Source: Chloroflexota bacterium
GTDB lineage: Bacteria > Chloroflexota > Limnocylindria > Limnocylindrales > CSP1-4
Reading direction: 5' to 3'
NCBI GenBank assembly: GCA_003171065.1
Contig: PMXQ01000064.1
Span: 1 to 50,889 of the forward strand
DNA: 50,889 nt
A program made the position numbers and the translations under genes. Below, one piece after another: positions 1 to 9,963 of this stretch. The first letter of the stretch is position 1, and each line of letters starts with the position of its first letter. The notes beneath the pieces are model-generated. The model did no database searches and was not told the DNA's origin. It saw nothing but the letters and a program-made list of their open reading frames with translations.

Positions 1-53
1 GCCAGCCACCGCCCGCCAGCCACAGCCCGCCAACAGGGCCGCCGGAGATGACC

Positions 54-1352
54 ATGACCGCGCCCAGCCACTCACACTCCTACGGTATCGAAACCCGGGC
101 CGTCCATGCTGGCGCAGCCCCCGAACCCATCACCGGCGCCCGCAACGTGCCGATCTTCCAGACGACCTCGTACGTGTTCCACGACGCCGACCATGCGGCT
201 TCGCTCTTCAACCTGGAGGCTGAGGGCTACATCTACACCCGCCTCGGCAATCCGACGGTCACGGCTCTCGAGGAGCGGGTGGCCAGCCTGGAGGGCGGCA
301 GCGCCGCGGTCGCCACGGCCTCGGGCCACTCGGCCCAGCTGCTCGCCTTCTTCACGCTGATGGGCCCCGGCGACGAGTTCGTGGCATCGAGCTTCCTGTA
401 CGGCGGCTCGATCACTCAGTTCACGCACACCTTCCCGCGCCTGGGCTGGCACGGCACCTTCGTCGACCCACGCGACTTCGACGACGTGCGCGCGGCCATC
501 ACGCCGAGGACCCGCCTCATCTTCACCGAGAGCCTGGCCAACCCGGGCGGCGTAGTCGTGGACCTGGAGGCGCTGGCCGGGATCGCCCACGAGGCGGGCA
601 TCCCGCTCGTGGTCGACAACACGCTCGCCACGCCGTACCTGTGGCGACCGTTCGAGTGGGGCGCCGACATCGTCCTCCACTCGATGACGAAGTTCTTCTC
701 CGGCCACGGAACCTCGCTTGGCGGGGTCATCGTGGAGTCGGGCAAGTTCGACTGGGCCGCCGGTGGCAAGTTCCCGGCCCTCACGGAGCCCGATCCGGCC
801 TACCACGGCCTCGATTTCTACGAGAAGTTCGGCGACTCGGCCTTCTCGATGAAGACGCGCGCCGTGGCGCTTCGCGACCTTGGGCCGGCCCTCTCGCCCC
901 AGAACGCCTTCTACATCCTGACCGGCATCGAGACCCTGCCGCTTCGGATGGAGCGCCACGTGGCCAACGCCATGGCCGTGGCCGAGTTCCTGGCCGAGCA
1001 TCCGGCGGTGGCGTGGGTCAGCTACGCCGGCCTGCCATCGAGCCCATATCGCATTCTGGCCGATCGGTACCTGCCCAGGGGCGCGGGCTCCGTCTTCACG
1101 TTCGGCCTGCGGGGTGGCTATGAGGCCGGGATCAAGGTCGTCGAATCGGTCGAGCTGTGGTCGCACCTGGCCAACGTCGGCGACACTCGGAGCCTGATCA
1201 TCCATCCCGCATCAACAACCCACCGCCAGCTGACGGACGAGCAGCGCGAGGCGGCCGGCGCCGGCAACGACGTCATCCGGCTCTCAGTGGGTATCGAGAC
1301 TGCCGCCGACCTGATCGCGGACCTCGGGCAGGCTCTCGAGCGAGCGGGTTAG
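54..1352 (+). CDS. metY: O-acetylhomoserine sulfhydrylase (MetY-type, PLP-dependent)
   Basis: The protein is a Cys/Met-metabolism PLP enzyme that would make homocysteine from O-acetylhomoserine and sulfide in the cytoplasm. Visible marks are the N-terminal TRAVHAGAAPEP and GARNVPIFQTTSYVF blocks, YTRLGNPT, the cofactor-site SGHSAQ and YGGS segments, and the PLP lysine in SMTKFFSGHGTSLGG at about residue 213. At about 432 residues it has full MetY length, longer than MetB or MetC. Two ATGs lie in frame at 48 and 54. The GGAG at 44-47 touches the first but sits 6 nt before the second, so I prefer 54. It converges on the TPR gene, and its promoter may lie outside the window. Cystathionine gamma-synthase is the main alternative. 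Confidence 0.9.
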   Translation: MTAPSHSHSYGIETRAVHAGAAPEPITGARNVPIFQTTSYVFHDADHAASLFNLEAEGYIYTRLGNPTVTALEERVASLEGGSAAVATASGHSAQLLAFFTLMGPGDEFVASSFLYGGSITQFTHTFPRLGWHGTFVDPRDFDDVRAAITPRTRLIFTESLANPGGVVVDLEALAGIAHEAGIPLVVDNTLATPYLWRPFEWGADIVLHSMTKFFSGHGTSLGGVIVESGKFDWAAGGKFPALTEPDPAYHGLDFYEKFGDSAFSMKTRAVALRDLGPALSPQNAFYILTGIETLPLRMERHVANAMAVAEFLAEHPAVAWVSYAGLPSSPYRILADRYLPRGAGSVFTFGLRGGYEAGIKVVESVELWSHLANVGDTRSLIIHPASTTHRQLTDEQREAAGAGNDVIRLSVGIETAADLIADLGQALERAG

Positions 1353-1434
1353 CGCAAGGCGGCGATCCGCGGGTCGAGGGCGGGCCGCCGCGGGCGGGCC
1401 GCGCGCCCGGAAGGGCCGGCTCGGCCGGCGTGGC

Positions 1435-3453
1435 TCAGCGCGAGCGGCGGCGCGGGGTCATCTGCGCAACGTGCGCGTCGGCCCGCTTCGTGAGCCCGTT
1501 GTCGGGGCCGAGCGTCCGGCGGAGGGCCTCGGCCACGTTGCGGGCCTGGTTTCGGCCCGCGACCTTGCGGCCCAGCGCCGCCATGGCGTCGGCGTCGCGG
1601 CCCAGAACCTCGAGCGCGTCCGGGTCCTCCGGGCCGGGGAACTTGCGCAGCAGGGCGAGCGCATCGGCATATCGAGCCCGAGCGCCCGCCGCGTCACCCT
1701 GCTTGAGCAGTACGTCGCCGATGTGGGCGTGCATGTCCGCCACCTTGCGGTCCCGAGGGCCGAGGTTGCGAACGTAGCCGTCCAGGACCGTCTGGTACAT
1801 CGACCGAGCGGCATCGAGCTGGCCCAGCTTCTCCATCACCAGGCCCAGGTTGTGGCCCAGGTGAAGGGTTCGAGGATCGTCCGGTCCGGCCTCGTCGCGG
1901 CTCTCGGCATGGATCGGGCCGTACGGCCCGGCGATCCGCTCGAAGACTGCGCGAGCGGCCCTCTGCTCGTCCAGCTTCTCGTGGGTCTCGGCCAGCCAGA
2001 GCAGGCATTCGAGCGTCTGTTCGTGCTTGGGTCCCTTGTTTCGTTCGTAGGCGTTGGCCAGCTCCTGCCACCGGGCGCGGGCCCTCTCGAGCTCGCCGAC
2101 CTTGCCCAGCTCCCAGGTATAGGCCTCCAGGGCCACCAGCGCGTCGTCCCCCTCAGGACCCACGATCCCGACCTGAGTTTCGTGCAGCATGCGATAGGCC
2201 TCGAGGGCGCCGGCGTGCGATTCCGCGCGTGCCAGGACGCGCGCCAGTCCCGTCAGGGCCCAGATCGTGTCGGGCGCCTCGGGGCCGAGGGTCACCAGGC
2301 GCCCCTCGGCAAGCGCGCGGTAGCGGGCCGCGGAGTTGGCCAGGTCTCCGAGCTGTTCGAGGTTCCACGCCAGGTCGCCCAGAACCCATTGAGTGGCCAC
2401 GTGGTCTTCGCCCAGGACCCTCCGCCGCGCTTCCAGCAGCTTCTCGTCGAGCTTCCGGGCCCGGACGTGCTCACCGCACTGGCCCATTGCGTCGGCAAGA
2501 CCGGCCAGGGCGTCGAGGGTGGCGGTTTCCTCGGGACCGACCTTGCGCTTGAGACGCCGGTACAGGTCTTCATAAACCTGTGCGGCGGCGGCCGCGTCGC
2601 CCACGCGGAGCAGCAACCGGCCGTGCTGGCCGCGGGCGGCGAGGGTCGCCGGGTTGTCCGGCCCCAGCGCCGAGATCGTGGCGGCGAGCGTTTGCTCCGA
2701 CAGGGCACGACCCGAGGCACGGTCGCCCGCCCCCACCTGCGCGCGCGCCAGGCTGAGCATCGCCTCCAGAGTGTCGGGGTGGGCCGGCCCCAGGAGACGG
2801 CGGCTCCGCTCCACGCGCTCGGCGAGCACCTGGCAGGCGCGGGCGTAGTCCTCGATCGAGATCAGGACGCTGCCCAGGTTCGCCATCGTACGCACGACCG
2901 CCAGGCTGTCCGGGCCCAGCGTCTTGCGCTGCACCTCCAGGAGGGCTTCGAATGTCCCGCGCGCCGAGGCGTCATCGGCAACGGCTCGCTGAGTCAGGCC
3001 CAGATTGTGCAGGGCGCTGAGCGTGGCCGGGTCCTCCGGCCCGAGCGAGTTGCGGCGGCCCGCGACCACGCGCTCGTAGATCGGCCGGGCCTCTTCGGGT
3101 CTGTCCAGGTAGGACAGGGCGACGGCCAGACCGTGCGCGGCGGAGAGAGTGTCCAGGTGACGCGGCCCGAAGACGCGCTCGGAGCGCTCGAGCAGGATTG
3201 TGTACTGGTCCCGGGCGGTCGAGTAGTCATCCAGCTCGAGCCCGATCGCCGCGACTCGGGCCTCGGCCTCGAGCGTAGCCGGATGCTCGGGTCCGAGAAG
3301 CTTGCGGCGCGCATCCATGACCTGACGGCAAAGCGAACGCTTGGCTCGCAGGTCCGGGAACCCTTCTAGAAGGATGTCCAGGTCCTGCAAGGCCGCGAGC
3401 CCGACGACGGACGGGACGTCCGAAATGTCGGCGCCTGATAAGCCGCGATCCAT
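1435..3453 (-). CDS. Tetratricopeptide repeat protein (kinesin-light-chain-like TPRs)
   Basis: This protein of 672 residues is made almost wholly of about fourteen TPR units of 42-43 residues, each with a phrase like LGPxxPxTL between helices (LGPEHPATLE, LGPEDPATLS, LGPDSLAVVR). That is the TPR_10/TPR_12 kinesin-light-chain type, commonly a protein-interaction scaffold. I see no signal peptide, NB-ARC or kinase domain; the preceding 25 residues are not conserved to my eye. The ATG at 3453 has a GGGAGA box about 13 nt upstream, which is rather far. In other lineages such arrays are the C-terminal part of NB-ARC or CHAT proteins, so this may be a stand-alone relic or an adaptor. The substrate or partner is unknown. 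Confidence 0.75.
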   Translation of the reverse strand: MDRGLSGADISDVPSVVGLAALQDLDILLEGFPDLRAKRSLCRQVMDARRKLLGPEHPATLEAEARVAAIGLELDDYSTARDQYTILLERSERVFGPRHLDTLSAAHGLAVALSYLDRPEEARPIYERVVAGRRNSLGPEDPATLSALHNLGLTQRAVADDASARGTFEALLEVQRKTLGPDSLAVVRTMANLGSVLISIEDYARACQVLAERVERSRRLLGPAHPDTLEAMLSLARAQVGAGDRASGRALSEQTLAATISALGPDNPATLAARGQHGRLLLRVGDAAAAAQVYEDLYRRLKRKVGPEETATLDALAGLADAMGQCGEHVRARKLDEKLLEARRRVLGEDHVATQWVLGDLAWNLEQLGDLANSAARYRALAEGRLVTLGPEAPDTIWALTGLARVLARAESHAGALEAYRMLHETQVGIVGPEGDDALVALEAYTWELGKVGELERARARWQELANAYERNKGPKHEQTLECLLWLAETHEKLDEQRAARAVFERIAGPYGPIHAESRDEAGPDDPRTLHLGHNLGLVMEKLGQLDAARSMYQTVLDGYVRNLGPRDRKVADMHAHIGDVLLKQGDAAGARARYADALALLRKFPGPEDPDALEVLGRDADAMAALGRKVAGRNQARNVAEALRRTLGPDNGLTKRADAHVAQMTPRRRSR

Positions 3454-3593
3454 CGACAGAGCAGATTCTCCCGCCTGAGCCCCCGGTGGCTACCCATGAT
3501 GCCAGGTTCGGCAGAGTTCGAGGGCGCGGCGGTTACGATAACGGAGCGCCCAGAACGGCGCCGTGGCACCTCCTCGAACGCCGAGAGATAACC

Positions 3594-5678
3594 TTGAAGT
3601 CGGTCGAAATCCAGATTCGGAACGAATCGGGGCTGCACGCCCGGCCTGCGGCCGTGCTCATCCGCGCCGCCGCGGGGTTCCGATCACGGATCGGCCTGGA
3701 CAACGTCACCACGCCGGCCGGGCCGGCGGCCGACGCCAAGAGCCTGGTGAGCGTGCTGGCCGCCGGGGTCGAGAAGGGTCACCGGGTCCGAATCTGGGCT
3801 GACGGGGAGGACGAGGCGGAGGCGATCGACGCGCTGCGCGAGCTGCTCGGGGACGGACTCGGCGAGAGGCCCGCGGAAACCGGTGCCCCGATCGCCGTTC
3901 CTGGGGTGCCGGCGGCGCCGGGGATCGCGGTTGGGCCTATCTGGCGTCCGGACGTCGACGGGGCGGCCGGCGTCGTAGGGGTGGCCGAGGCCGACGGGGC
4001 GGCCGGCGTCGGAGAGGTGGCCGAGGCCGACGGGGCGGCCGGCGTCGGAGCACCGGGCGCCGCCGGCCCGGAGGCGCGCATTCGCTCTGCCGCCGCTGTC
4101 GCCGCCTCGCAGCTTGACGCTCTGGCGGCGCGCCTGTGCGAGTTGGACCGAAGCGGCGAGGCGGAGATCCTCGAAGCGCAGGCGCTGATGGCCGTCGATC
4201 CGGCCCTGCTCGATGAGGCGGTCCGGCTGGCCGCCGGCGGCCTGGATCCCGCGGCGGCCAGCCGGGCCTCGGCCGAGGCATCGGCGCGGACCCTCGCGGG
4301 GCTGGACGACGAGCTGCTGGCCGCACGGGCCGCGGACGTTCGCGATGTGGGAGCGCGAGTGGCGCGGATCCTGGCCGGGGCCGGCGTCGCCGTGCCCGCG
4401 GTGCCGTCGATCGCGGTCGCGGCCGATCTCGCCCCGTCGCTCGTGGCGGAGGTGCCGCCGGGGCTGCTCCTCGGCGTGGTCCTCTCTGGCGGATCGCCCA
4501 CGGCCCACGTCGCGATCCTGGCGCGCAGCCTGGGCATTCCGGTGGTGGTGGCCGCAGCCGGGCTGCTCGACCGGGCGCCGGGCGAAGCAGCGGGCACCGT
4601 CATCGCCATCGACGGCGAAACGGGCGAGGTTCTGGTCGACCCCGGCCCCGCGGACCTCCGGCGGCTGGTCAGCCTCCGGACCGCGCGAGCTGAGCGCGAC
4701 CGGCGCGCCGCCGCCCTGCGCGGTCGACCGGCGGCGACAAGAGACGGGCATCGGGTCACGCTCCTGGCCAACATTCGGAGCCCCGAAGATGCCGCTCGGG
4801 CGATCGCGGCCGGGGCTGAGGGCGTCGGCCTCTTCCGGACCGAGTACCTGTTCATGCGCCGCCATTCGGCCCCGACCGAGGCCGAGCAGATGGCCGCCTA
4901 TCGTCGGGCGATGGAGGCCTTCGGGCCCGATCGACCGGTCGTCATCCGGCTCGCCGACATCGGCGGCGACAAGCAGATCCCGTACCTGGGCCTGCCCGAC
5001 GAGCCCAACCCGTTCCTCGGCGTCCGGGCGATCCGCCTCGCGCACGGTTCGCGGGAGCTGCTGCTGACGCAGCTCCGGGCGATCTGGCGAGCGGCCGGCC
5101 TGGCCCGGGTAACGCCCCACGTCATGGCCGCGATGGTCTCGACCATCGCCGACGCTCGACTCCTCGTCGAGCTCCGTGAGGAGGCCCGGGCCGCGGTCGT
5201 GGCAGCCGGCGACCCGTGCCCGGATCGAATGGTGACCGGGCTCATGATCGAGGTGCCCTCGGCGGCGATCCTGGCCCCGGAGCTGGCGCGCCTGGCCGAC
5301 TTCTTCAGCATCGGCACCAACGATCTGACGCAGTACGTCCTGGCCGCCGACCGCGGCAATCCCTCGCTGGCGCGACTCCAGGATGCGCTCCACCCGGCCG
5401 TTCTGCGGACGATCGCGAGCGTCGTCGCAGGCGCGGACGGGGCCGGGATCCCGGTGGCGGTGTGCGGCGAGCTGGCCGGCGATCCGGCCGGGGCGCTGGT
5501 CCTGGTGGGCCTGGGCGTGAACGAGCTGTCGGCGGACGCGGCGTCGCTGGACGGGATCCGCGCGGCGCTGGCGGGCGTTACGGCCGCGGAGCTGCACGAG
5601 CTGGCGGCGCGGGCACTGGCGGCCACGGACGCGGAGACGGTGAGGGCACTGGCGGCGGGGCTTACCGGGCGCGGTTAG
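3594..5678 (+). CDS. ptsI: HPr-Enzyme I fusion of the PEP:sugar phosphotransferase system
   Basis: This fused general PTS protein takes phosphate from PEP and passes it through EI and HPr. Starting at the TTG at 3594, the HPr domain puts the phosphoacceptor in GLHARPA at exactly His15, its classical position, which is why I reject the ATG 108 nt upstream. A linker of about 45 residues contains 36-bp tandem repeats. EI follows with GVPAAPGIAVGP, the phospho-histidine loop GGSPTAHVAILARSLGIP, GLFRTEYLF, SIGTNDLTQY and the catalytic cysteine in VCGELAG. No EIIA domain is visible, so it is not a DhaM of the E. coli layout, although a link to dihydroxyacetone kinase cannot be excluded. The nearest carbon genes are the glp genes 3 kb away. 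No sugar-specific EII is in the window. Confidence 0.85.
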   Translation: MKSVEIQIRNESGLHARPAAVLIRAAAGFRSRIGLDNVTTPAGPAADAKSLVSVLAAGVEKGHRVRIWADGEDEAEAIDALRELLGDGLGERPAETGAPIAVPGVPAAPGIAVGPIWRPDVDGAAGVVGVAEADGAAGVGEVAEADGAAGVGAPGAAGPEARIRSAAAVAASQLDALAARLCELDRSGEAEILEAQALMAVDPALLDEAVRLAAGGLDPAAASRASAEASARTLAGLDDELLAARAADVRDVGARVARILAGAGVAVPAVPSIAVAADLAPSLVAEVPPGLLLGVVLSGGSPTAHVAILARSLGIPVVVAAAGLLDRAPGEAAGTVIAIDGETGEVLVDPGPADLRRLVSLRTARAERDRRAAALRGRPAATRDGHRVTLLANIRSPEDAARAIAAGAEGVGLFRTEYLFMRRHSAPTEAEQMAAYRRAMEAFGPDRPVVIRLADIGGDKQIPYLGLPDEPNPFLGVRAIRLAHGSRELLLTQLRAIWRAAGLARVTPHVMAAMVSTIADARLLVELREEARAAVVAAGDPCPDRMVTGLMIEVPSAAILAPELARLADFFSIGTNDLTQYVLAADRGNPSLARLQDALHPAVLRTIASVVAGADGAGIPVAVCGELAGDPAGALVLVGLGVNELSADAASLDGIRAALAGVTAAELHELAARALAATDAETVRALAAGLTGRG
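3957..4050 (+). repeat. 36-bp tandem repeat in the HPr-EI linker
   Basis: Two full copies (3957-3992 and 3993-4028) and a 22-bp partial copy (4029-4050) begin GACGGGGCGGCCGGCGTC. They encode DGAAGVVGVAEA, DGAAGVGEVAEA and DGAAGVG. The unit keeps frame, so copy number could vary without breaking the protein and would only alter linker length between the two phosphotransfer domains. Confidence 0.9.
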
Positions 5679-5728
5679 GCGCGCCGGTTCAGCGAGTTGC
5701 GAGAATCAGGATCGAGACCAGGGACTCC

Positions 5729-6256
5729 CTACGCGGCGCCGGACATTCCGCCGGGACTTGTCACCGCGCGCAGCGAGATCGCCAGCTCCCGGTTGACCAG
5801 CAACGTGCGGAACCACTGCGAAACGGGCTCGCTGCAGAACTCGTACTCGAGCACCGCGTCGGTGATCGCGACCATGGCGGGCTTGCGGTCGAAGCTGCGG
5901 ACCGGGTTCGCAGTCGGCGGAGCGTGCATGAAGCCTTCGGCGCAGTAGGGGCCGAGCTTCACGGTGACGCCGTTCGGCTTGGTCGCCAGGCGTCGCTTCG
6001 GGTCGCCGCGAGGTCCGCTGGCCACCACGATGTCGAGCTCGTCGCGGGCGATTTCGAGCTTGTCGAATTCCTGGGTGTGACCGTCCAGCGTGCTCACAAG
6101 CGTGACGTCGTGAACGGTGATGGTCTTGCGCCGATTGAGGAGATCGGCCAGGCGCGAGTCCTCCAGGTCTACTCGTCCTTCGACCCGGCAATCCTCGGCG
6201 AAGCCGACAAAGTCGATGTCCGTTCCCATGGCGTCCCCTGCTGTTTCCTGGACCAT
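5729..6256 (-). CDS. Conserved-looking hypothetical protein
   Basis: The predicted 175-residue protein begins MVQETAGDAMGTDIDF. The ATG at 6256 is preceded by AGGAG with a 10-nt spacer, whereas the longer frame to 6397 adds an Arg/Pro-rich stretch that does not look coding. It is soluble and acidic at the N-terminus, with strand-rich segments such as KTITVHDVTLVST and ELDIVVASGP and a C-terminal LLVNRELAISLRAVTS. I do not recognise a domain or catalytic motif. It lies convergent to the PTS gene and alone on its strand before plsY. The codon pattern (G/C at third positions) supports a real gene. Confidence 0.6.
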   Translation of the reverse strand: MVQETAGDAMGTDIDFVGFAEDCRVEGRVDLEDSRLADLLNRRKTITVHDVTLVSTLDGHTQEFDKLEIARDELDIVVASGPRGDPKRRLATKPNGVTVKLGPYCAEGFMHAPPTANPVRSFDRKPAMVAITDAVLEYEFCSEPVSQWFRTLLVNRELAISLRAVTSPGGMSGAA

Positions 6257-6458
6257 TGGGTTGAATCTCCTGCAGGAGGCGTCGGACGTGTAGTCCCGAC
6301 AAAGATACGCCGAACGGGGAGGTACTCGGTCCACAACCCGCACGATGAACCGCGGTGCGCCACCTGGGACGGGCGGGATCCGGGCGGCCCGCTTCAAGCC
6401 CGCCGGCGAGGCCGGGCCAGCCGGGCCCCGGGCCGGGTCAGCGCGACCCGCCGGCAGC

Positions 6459-7100
6459 CTAACCCGCGGTCGGTCCGGACTTGCCGGAACGGCCGAGTCG
6501 CCGTTCCTGGCCGGACAGGAGCCGCTGGATGTTGTCGGCGTGGAAGAGCCAGATGAGCCCCGGCGCTCCGACGCCGTAGAGGTAGTAGATCGGCGGAAGG
6601 TGCGCGACCGCCGTCACGATCACCATGGCGACGCCGCCCATGAGGCTCGCGCCGAGCGAGCCCAGCGAGGCGATGCGCGTCACTGCTATCACGATCACGA
6701 AGACGGGGAATATGACCGCCAGGATCAGCGGTTCGATGATCAGCGCGCCGCCCGTGGCCGGCGCCACGCCGCGGCCGCCATGAAAGCCGATGTACGGCGA
6801 GCGACTGTGACCCACGATGGCGGCCAGGGCGGCCGCCACCTGCGCCACCTGGTCGCCGCCGATGGCGACCACAAAGAGAACGGCGACCGCTGCCTTGGCC
6901 ACGTCGAGCAGCCCGGAGACGGCTGCCCAGCGGTATCCGACCGCACGCGACACGTTGGCTCCACCGGTGCGGCCGCTGCCGACGGTGCGCGGATCGGGCC
7001 CGCCGATCAGGCGCGGGACGATGATCCCGAATGGGATGCCGCCCAGAAGAAAGCCGGCGACCAGGGCGACGGCGACCCGGACGAGGTCGATGGTCTGCAT
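6459..7100 (-). CDS. plsY: Glycerol-3-phosphate acyltransferase, PlsY family
   Basis: This 213-residue membrane protein would transfer an acyl group from acyl-phosphate to glycerol-3-phosphate, the first step of phospholipid synthesis. It has the PlsY layout: an N-terminal helix with GGIPFG, the loop GSGRTGGANVSRAVG (family GSGNxGxTNxxR), the loop GHSRSPYIGFHGGRGVA (family GHxxxxxxxFKGGKGVA), and a closing HxDNIQRLLSGQERRLG. About five hydrophobic segments are visible. Lys to Arg and Asn to Arg replacements in the loops make it a divergent member. A TATACT box lies 8 nt before the ATG, which suggests a leaderless message separate from panE. It links to the glp genes through its substrate. Confidence 0.85.
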   Translation of the reverse strand: MQTIDLVRVAVALVAGFLLGGIPFGIIVPRLIGGPDPRTVGSGRTGGANVSRAVGYRWAAVSGLLDVAKAAVAVLFVVAIGGDQVAQVAAALAAIVGHSRSPYIGFHGGRGVAPATGGALIIEPLILAVIFPVFVIVIAVTRIASLGSLGASLMGGVAMVIVTAVAHLPPIYYLYGVGAPGLIWLFHADNIQRLLSGQERRLGRSGKSGPTAG

Positions 7101-7108
7101 CGCCGGGA

Positions 7109-7114
7109 AGTATA
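7109..7114 (-). promoter_or_regulatory. -10 box TATACT for a leaderless plsY message
   Basis: TATACT lies 8 nt upstream of the plsY ATG, with no Shine-Dalgarno sequence between. This geometry puts the transcription start at or near the start codon. No good -35 is visible 17 nt upstream. Confidence 0.5.
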
Positions 7115-7146
7115 GGGCGGCGAATCACGGCCGGAAGGTCGCTTGG

Positions 7147-8277
7147 TCAGCTTGCCCCGGGCGAGGCCGGTGAGGCCGGCTCGACTGGTGAGACCGGTGC
7201 GGCCGGCTCCGCCAGCTCGGCCAGGAACCGCTCCGGGTTGTGGCGCAGCCAGGCCCGTCGGTCCGGGTGCGCGGCCACGTCCTCCACCAGCTCGGCGAGC
7301 CGGGCGTTCACGGGAGTCGCGACCCCAACTTGCCGGCCGAAGCGGGCGACGGCGCCGTTCATCCAGGTCACTTCCGTCTGCTCCGTGGATGGGCCCTCGC
7401 CGGCCATCCGGACGTGGAGCCGCAGGGACGGCATCTTGCCGCCGCGCGCGCCGCCCACGATCCGTCGGAGGATCGGGCGGCCCAGCGGGGCCGGCAGCCG
7501 AATCGCTCGAGCCAGCCACGGCACCGCCGCGCCGGGCAGCCGCACCGGCCTGGCCCCGAGCGCGGTCATCACCGCCAGCGTCTCGAGGAGTTGCCGCCGC
7601 TCCACCGCGAAGAGCCGCCGGTCGGCGTAGATCGCCGCCGGATCCATGTCGAGGATCGCGCCGGTGGCGTTTGCGATCAGGTTGGCGAGCAGCTTCGACC
7701 ATTTCATCGCCCTCGCGTCGGTCAGCTCGGCGGTGCGGAGGCCCGCTCGCGCCAAGTCGGCCAGCAGCGGCGCAACGAACGGTTGCGCGGGCAGATTGGC
7801 AGCGGCCAGCGCGATCCCGCCGCGCCCGAGCCACAGGACTTCGTCCTCCGAGGCGAGGCGGATCGAGGCGGTCAGCGAGCCCGCGATCTGCGGCGCCGAG
7901 GGCCGTATCTCGGCCGCGGTCTCCTCCGCCCCGATGCCGTTCTCGACGGTCAGCGTCGGCACGTCCGGCCAGGCCTGAGTCGGCGCCAGGGCCTCGCGCA
8001 GGACCGGCATCTTGACCGCGACCAGGATCAGGTCCGGCCGCGACGAATCCTCCGTCCGGGTGACGCGACGGACCGGCACGACCCGGCGCGTGCCGTCCGG
8101 CCGAACCAGCGTCACGGGCGTCTCGGACGGCTGCTCGAAGATTCTGACGAGCGTGACCTCGTAGCCGGCGCTGCCCAGGAGCGTCCCGAGGAACGACCCC
8201 ACGGCTCCCGCGCCCACGACGAGAACTCGTCCGGGCCTTCGGTTGTCGCGGTCCGATTGGGGTGCGGTCGGCGTCAT
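7147..8277 (-). CDS. panE: 2-dehydropantoate 2-reductase (ketopantoate reductase family)
   Basis: The protein would reduce ketopantoate to pantoate with NADPH, in the pathway to coenzyme A. The N-terminal Rossmann fold is plain: RVLVVGAGAVGSFLGTLLGSAGYEVTLV, then VAVKMPVLREAL and TLTVENGIGAEE. The catalytic lysine of this family is in the ARAMKWSKLLANLIANATGAILDM block. A second helical domain follows. At 376 residues it is longer than PanE of E. coli (about 300) because of a C-terminal tail rich in Ala, Pro and Ser. AGGTG precedes the ATG. The PanE/ApbA family also includes enzymes acting on other 2-oxo acids, so substrate is less certain than fold. Confidence 0.82.
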   Translation of the reverse strand: MTPTAPQSDRDNRRPGRVLVVGAGAVGSFLGTLLGSAGYEVTLVRIFEQPSETPVTLVRPDGTRRVVPVRRVTRTEDSSRPDLILVAVKMPVLREALAPTQAWPDVPTLTVENGIGAEETAAEIRPSAPQIAGSLTASIRLASEDEVLWLGRGGIALAAANLPAQPFVAPLLADLARAGLRTAELTDARAMKWSKLLANLIANATGAILDMDPAAIYADRRLFAVERRQLLETLAVMTALGARPVRLPGAAVPWLARAIRLPAPLGRPILRRIVGGARGGKMPSLRLHVRMAGEGPSTEQTEVTWMNGAVARFGRQVGVATPVNARLAELVEDVAAHPDRRAWLRHNPERFLAELAEPAAPVSPVEPASPASPGAS

Positions 8278-8385
8278 GGCACCTGTCGGTCGAGGGTCGG
8301 TCGGTCTTTAGCCTAGCCGGTCGGTCCCGGGCGTGCCCGTCTCCTCGGCCGCGGTCCAGGACTGGACCTGCGGGGCCGATCCGGG

Positions 8386-9918
<1,533 letters not shown>

Positions 9919-9963
9919 GGTGGTGCTCCTCGTGTTGGCTGAGCGAATGCAAGCCCGCGGCCC

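Noticed and set aside
72-1205. Long minus-strand open frame opposite metY (and similar antisense frames elsewhere, for example 3684-5597, 28424-29776, 46336-47898)
   Set aside because: In high-GC DNA the antisense frames stay open by chance; these lack family motifs and their translations are rich in Arg, Gly and Asp as expected for shadows.
3957-4050. CRISPR-like array
   Set aside because: The 36-bp units are contiguous without spacers and lie in frame within a gene; no cas genes are present.
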